Of a DNA stretch of 64,000 bases, positions 62,325 through 64,000 are shown piece after piece. A program made the position numbers and the translations under genes. The notes under the pieces were generated by a model. It worked only from the letters and a program-made list of their open reading frames with translations. It did no database searches and was not told the origin of the DNA. Source of the stretch: Pseudooceanicola batsensis HTCC2597. Its GTDB lineage: Bacteria > Pseudomonadota > Alphaproteobacteria > Rhodobacterales > Rhodobacteraceae. Location of the stretch: assembly GCF_000152725.1 (NCBI RefSeq), contig NZ_CH724131.1:1227856-1291855 (forward strand). The letters run 5' to 3'. Each line of letters begins with the position of its first letter. The stretch's first letter is position 1.

Positions 62325-63814
62325 TGACCCCCAAGGAACCGGCCCGCGTGAAACTTTCGAACGAGACCCTCGCCAACCTTCCTGAGACGATCGCCCGCCC
62401 GGTCTACGACCGCGGTGCGCTGAGCCCCGGCATCGTGCATATCGGGCTGGGCAATTTCCACCGGGCGCACCAGGCGTGGTATCTGCACCGGCTGATGCAG
62501 CAGGGCGAGGCGCTCGACTGGGCGATCATCGGCGCCGGGGTCCGCCCCTATGACGAGGCGCAGCGCCGGCGGCTGGCGGCGCAGGATCATCTCACCACGC
62601 TGATCGAACTCGACCCCTCCGGCACCCGGGCCGAGGTGATCGGCCCGATGATCGACTACCTTCCCGTGACCGAAGGCAACGGCCCCCTGATCGACTGCAT
62701 GGCGGCGCCGGAGATCCGCATCGTCTCGCTCACCGTGACCGAGGGCGGGTACTACATCGACCCGGCCGGCGGCGGTCTGGACACCGAACATCCCGACATC
62801 CGTCACGACGCCGCCCATCCCGAGACCCCCCGCACCGCCTTTGGCGCGATGGTGGCCGCGCTGAAACGGCGCCGTGCGGCGGGCCTCGGCGCCTTCGCCG
62901 GACAGAGCTGCGACAACCTGCAGGGGAACGGGGCGATCCTGCGCCGCACGGTGGTCTCGCTCGCGCGGCTTTCGGACCCCGGTCTCGCCGACTGGATCGA
63001 CGCGAACGCCAGCTTTCCCGACGCGATGGTCGACTGCATCGTCCCGGCCACCGGTGAAAAGGAACGCGCCCTCGCCGCCGCGCTCGGCATCGACGATCTC
63101 GTCCCGGTCAGCCACGAGAATTTCCGCCAATGGGTGATCGAGGACGATTTCTGCGCCGGGCGCCCGGACTGGGACCGGGCGGGCGCGCAGTTCTCGGACG
63201 ATGTTCACGGCTACGAGATGCAGAAGATCCGCATCCTGAACGCGGGCCACCAGATCATCGCCGCCCCCGCCGAGGTGCTGGGCATCGAGACCATCGCCGA
63301 GGCCATGGCCGACGCCCGGATCCGCACCCTCTATCGCCGGGTCGCCACGCAGGAGATCGCGCCGCACGTGGTGCCGGTGGCGGGCATGTCGCCGACGGAG
63401 TACATCGACCTGATCGAGCGGCGTTTCGCGAACCCGGCCATCGTCGACACGGTGCGCCGCGTCGCCTTCGACGGCTCGTCCCGGCATCCCGGGTTCCTGC
63501 TGCCGACCCTCCGGGACGCCCTGGCCACCGGCGCCCCGGTCGAGGGCCTGGCCCTGGTCGAGGCGCTCTGGGCCCGCATGTGCCAGGGCACGCGCGAGGA
63601 CGGCAGCCGGATCGCGCCCAACGATCCCTGGTGGGACAGCCTGACCGCCGTGGCCGAGACCGCCCGAACCCGCCCCCGCGCCTGGCTCGAGATGCGCCGG
63701 ATCTACGGCGACCTCGCCGATGCCGGGATCTTCGCCCGGGCCTTCGAGACATGGCTGGCGAAGATATGGCAGGATGGCGTGGCCCCCGCCATCGACGGCT
63801 ATCTCGCCCGCTGA
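62324..63814 (+). CDS. mtlK: Mannitol 2-dehydrogenase MtlK
   Basis: Polyol-specific long-chain dehydrogenase of 496 residues that oxidises D-mannitol (and D-arabinitol) to a ketose. The N-terminal VHIGLGNFHRAHQAWY is the family nucleotide-binding signature and QKIRILNAGHQIIAAPAEV carries the catalytic Lys-Asn-His set. The start overlaps the smoS stop by one base (TGATG). Confidence 0.95.
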   Translation: MTPKEPARVKLSNETLANLPETIARPVYDRGALSPGIVHIGLGNFHRAHQAWYLHRLMQQGEALDWAIIGAGVRPYDEAQRRRLAAQDHLTTLIELDPSGTRAEVIGPMIDYLPVTEGNGPLIDCMAAPEIRIVSLTVTEGGYYIDPAGGGLDTEHPDIRHDAAHPETPRTAFGAMVAALKRRRAAGLGAFAGQSCDNLQGNGAILRRTVVSLARLSDPGLADWIDANASFPDAMVDCIVPATGEKERALAAALGIDDLVPVSHENFRQWVIEDDFCAGRPDWDRAGAQFSDDVHGYEMQKIRILNAGHQIIAAPAEVLGIETIAEAMADARIRTLYRRVATQEIAPHVVPVAGMSPTEYIDLIERRFANPAIVDTVRRVAFDGSSRHPGFLLPTLRDALATGAPVEGLALVEALWARMCQGTREDGSRIAPNDPWWDSLTAVAETARTRPRAWLEMRRIYGDLADAGIFARAFETWLAKIWQDGVAPAIDGYLAR

Positions 63815-63874
63815 CGGCGGCGCGGGCCGAGGCGCCCTGATGCCACCGACTGGAACCCCGACCCGAGGCCCGAC

Positions 63875-64000
63875 ATGATCCTCTGCTGCGGCGAAGCCCT
63901 GATCGACATGATCCCCGCCCCGACCGACGCCGGGCGCGAGGGGTTCGTGCCCCACTCCGGGGGGGCGGTCTTCAACACGGCCATCGCCCTGGGACGGCTC
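63875..64000 (+). CDS. mtlZ: PfkB-family sugar kinase (fructokinase), N-terminal part
   Basis: The first 42 codons of a kinase gene cut by the window end: MILCCGEALIDMIP, then FVPHSGGAVFNTAIALGRL. This is the typical PfkB start, with the GG motif that contacts the sugar. After smoS and mtlK it would phosphorylate the fructose formed, as MtlZ does in R. sphaeroides. Confidence 0.85.
   Translation, partial: MILCCGEALIDMIPAPTDAGREGFVPHSGGAVFNTAIALGRL

Overview
The window is GC-rich bacterial chromosome. Gene order and families point to a Rhodobacteraceae (roseobacter-type) alphaproteobacterium: clpP-clpX, murA followed by a DUF2948 gene, TRAP and TAXI transporters with GntR or LacI regulators, and a smoEFGKS-mtlK polyol operon arranged as in Rhodobacter sphaeroides. 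Genes are tightly packed, with many ATGA or TGATG start/stop overlaps.

Layout. 0-13 kb is core-like: clpX (cut by the window edge) and clpP, a SqrR/BigR-type ArsR regulator, a DUF1045 2H-phosphoesterase-like gene, an alpha/beta hydrolase, tesB, DUF2948-murA-small ORF, tRNA-Thr(GGT), a CYP153-like P450, a long-chain acyl-CoA synthetase and an MsbA-type ABC exporter. 13-15.3 kb is a scar zone beside tRNA-Gly(TCC). It holds a 3' fragment of a second tRNA-Gly, a dead IS21 istB gene, and an IS3-family element that landed inside istB with a TTC target duplication. That IS3 element was itself hit three times by 37-39 bp hairpin micro-elements of one family. I consider these the most novel objects here.

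15.3-25.6 kb is a probably acquired catabolic operon of lower GC: TetR, an acyl-CoA ligase, a branched-chain-type ABC importer (livFGMH plus binding protein), enoyl-CoA hydratase and two acyl-CoA dehydrogenases. It runs from one promoter with an operator over its -10. A secreted beta-repeat/RTX protein follows (26-29 kb). A 29-bp direct repeat at 13.46 and 29.27 kb brackets this block.

29.5-36.5 kb carries a GntR-controlled TRAP (DctPQM) operon with two sugar-phosphate-isomerase-like genes. Divergent from a LacI gene, 36.6-41.7 kb holds a DHDPS-family lyase/aldolase, a TAXI receptor, a fused TRAP permease broken by a frameshift in a G8 run, and an oligogalacturonate-lyase-like beta-propeller. 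Together they look like uptake and breakdown of a sugar acid or unsaturated uronate oligomer.

42-54 kb holds an orphan hybrid histidine kinase, a TetR/CMD-family divergent pair with a perfect operator, and a beta-oxidation operon (fadE-like, thiolase, fused hydratase/dehydrogenase, CoA-transferase). 54-64 kb holds a Ca2+/cation antiporter, DUF2478, and the LacI-regulated sorbitol/mannitol operon; its binding-protein gene carries a one-base deletion near the 3' end. The last gene (fructokinase) is cut by the window edge.
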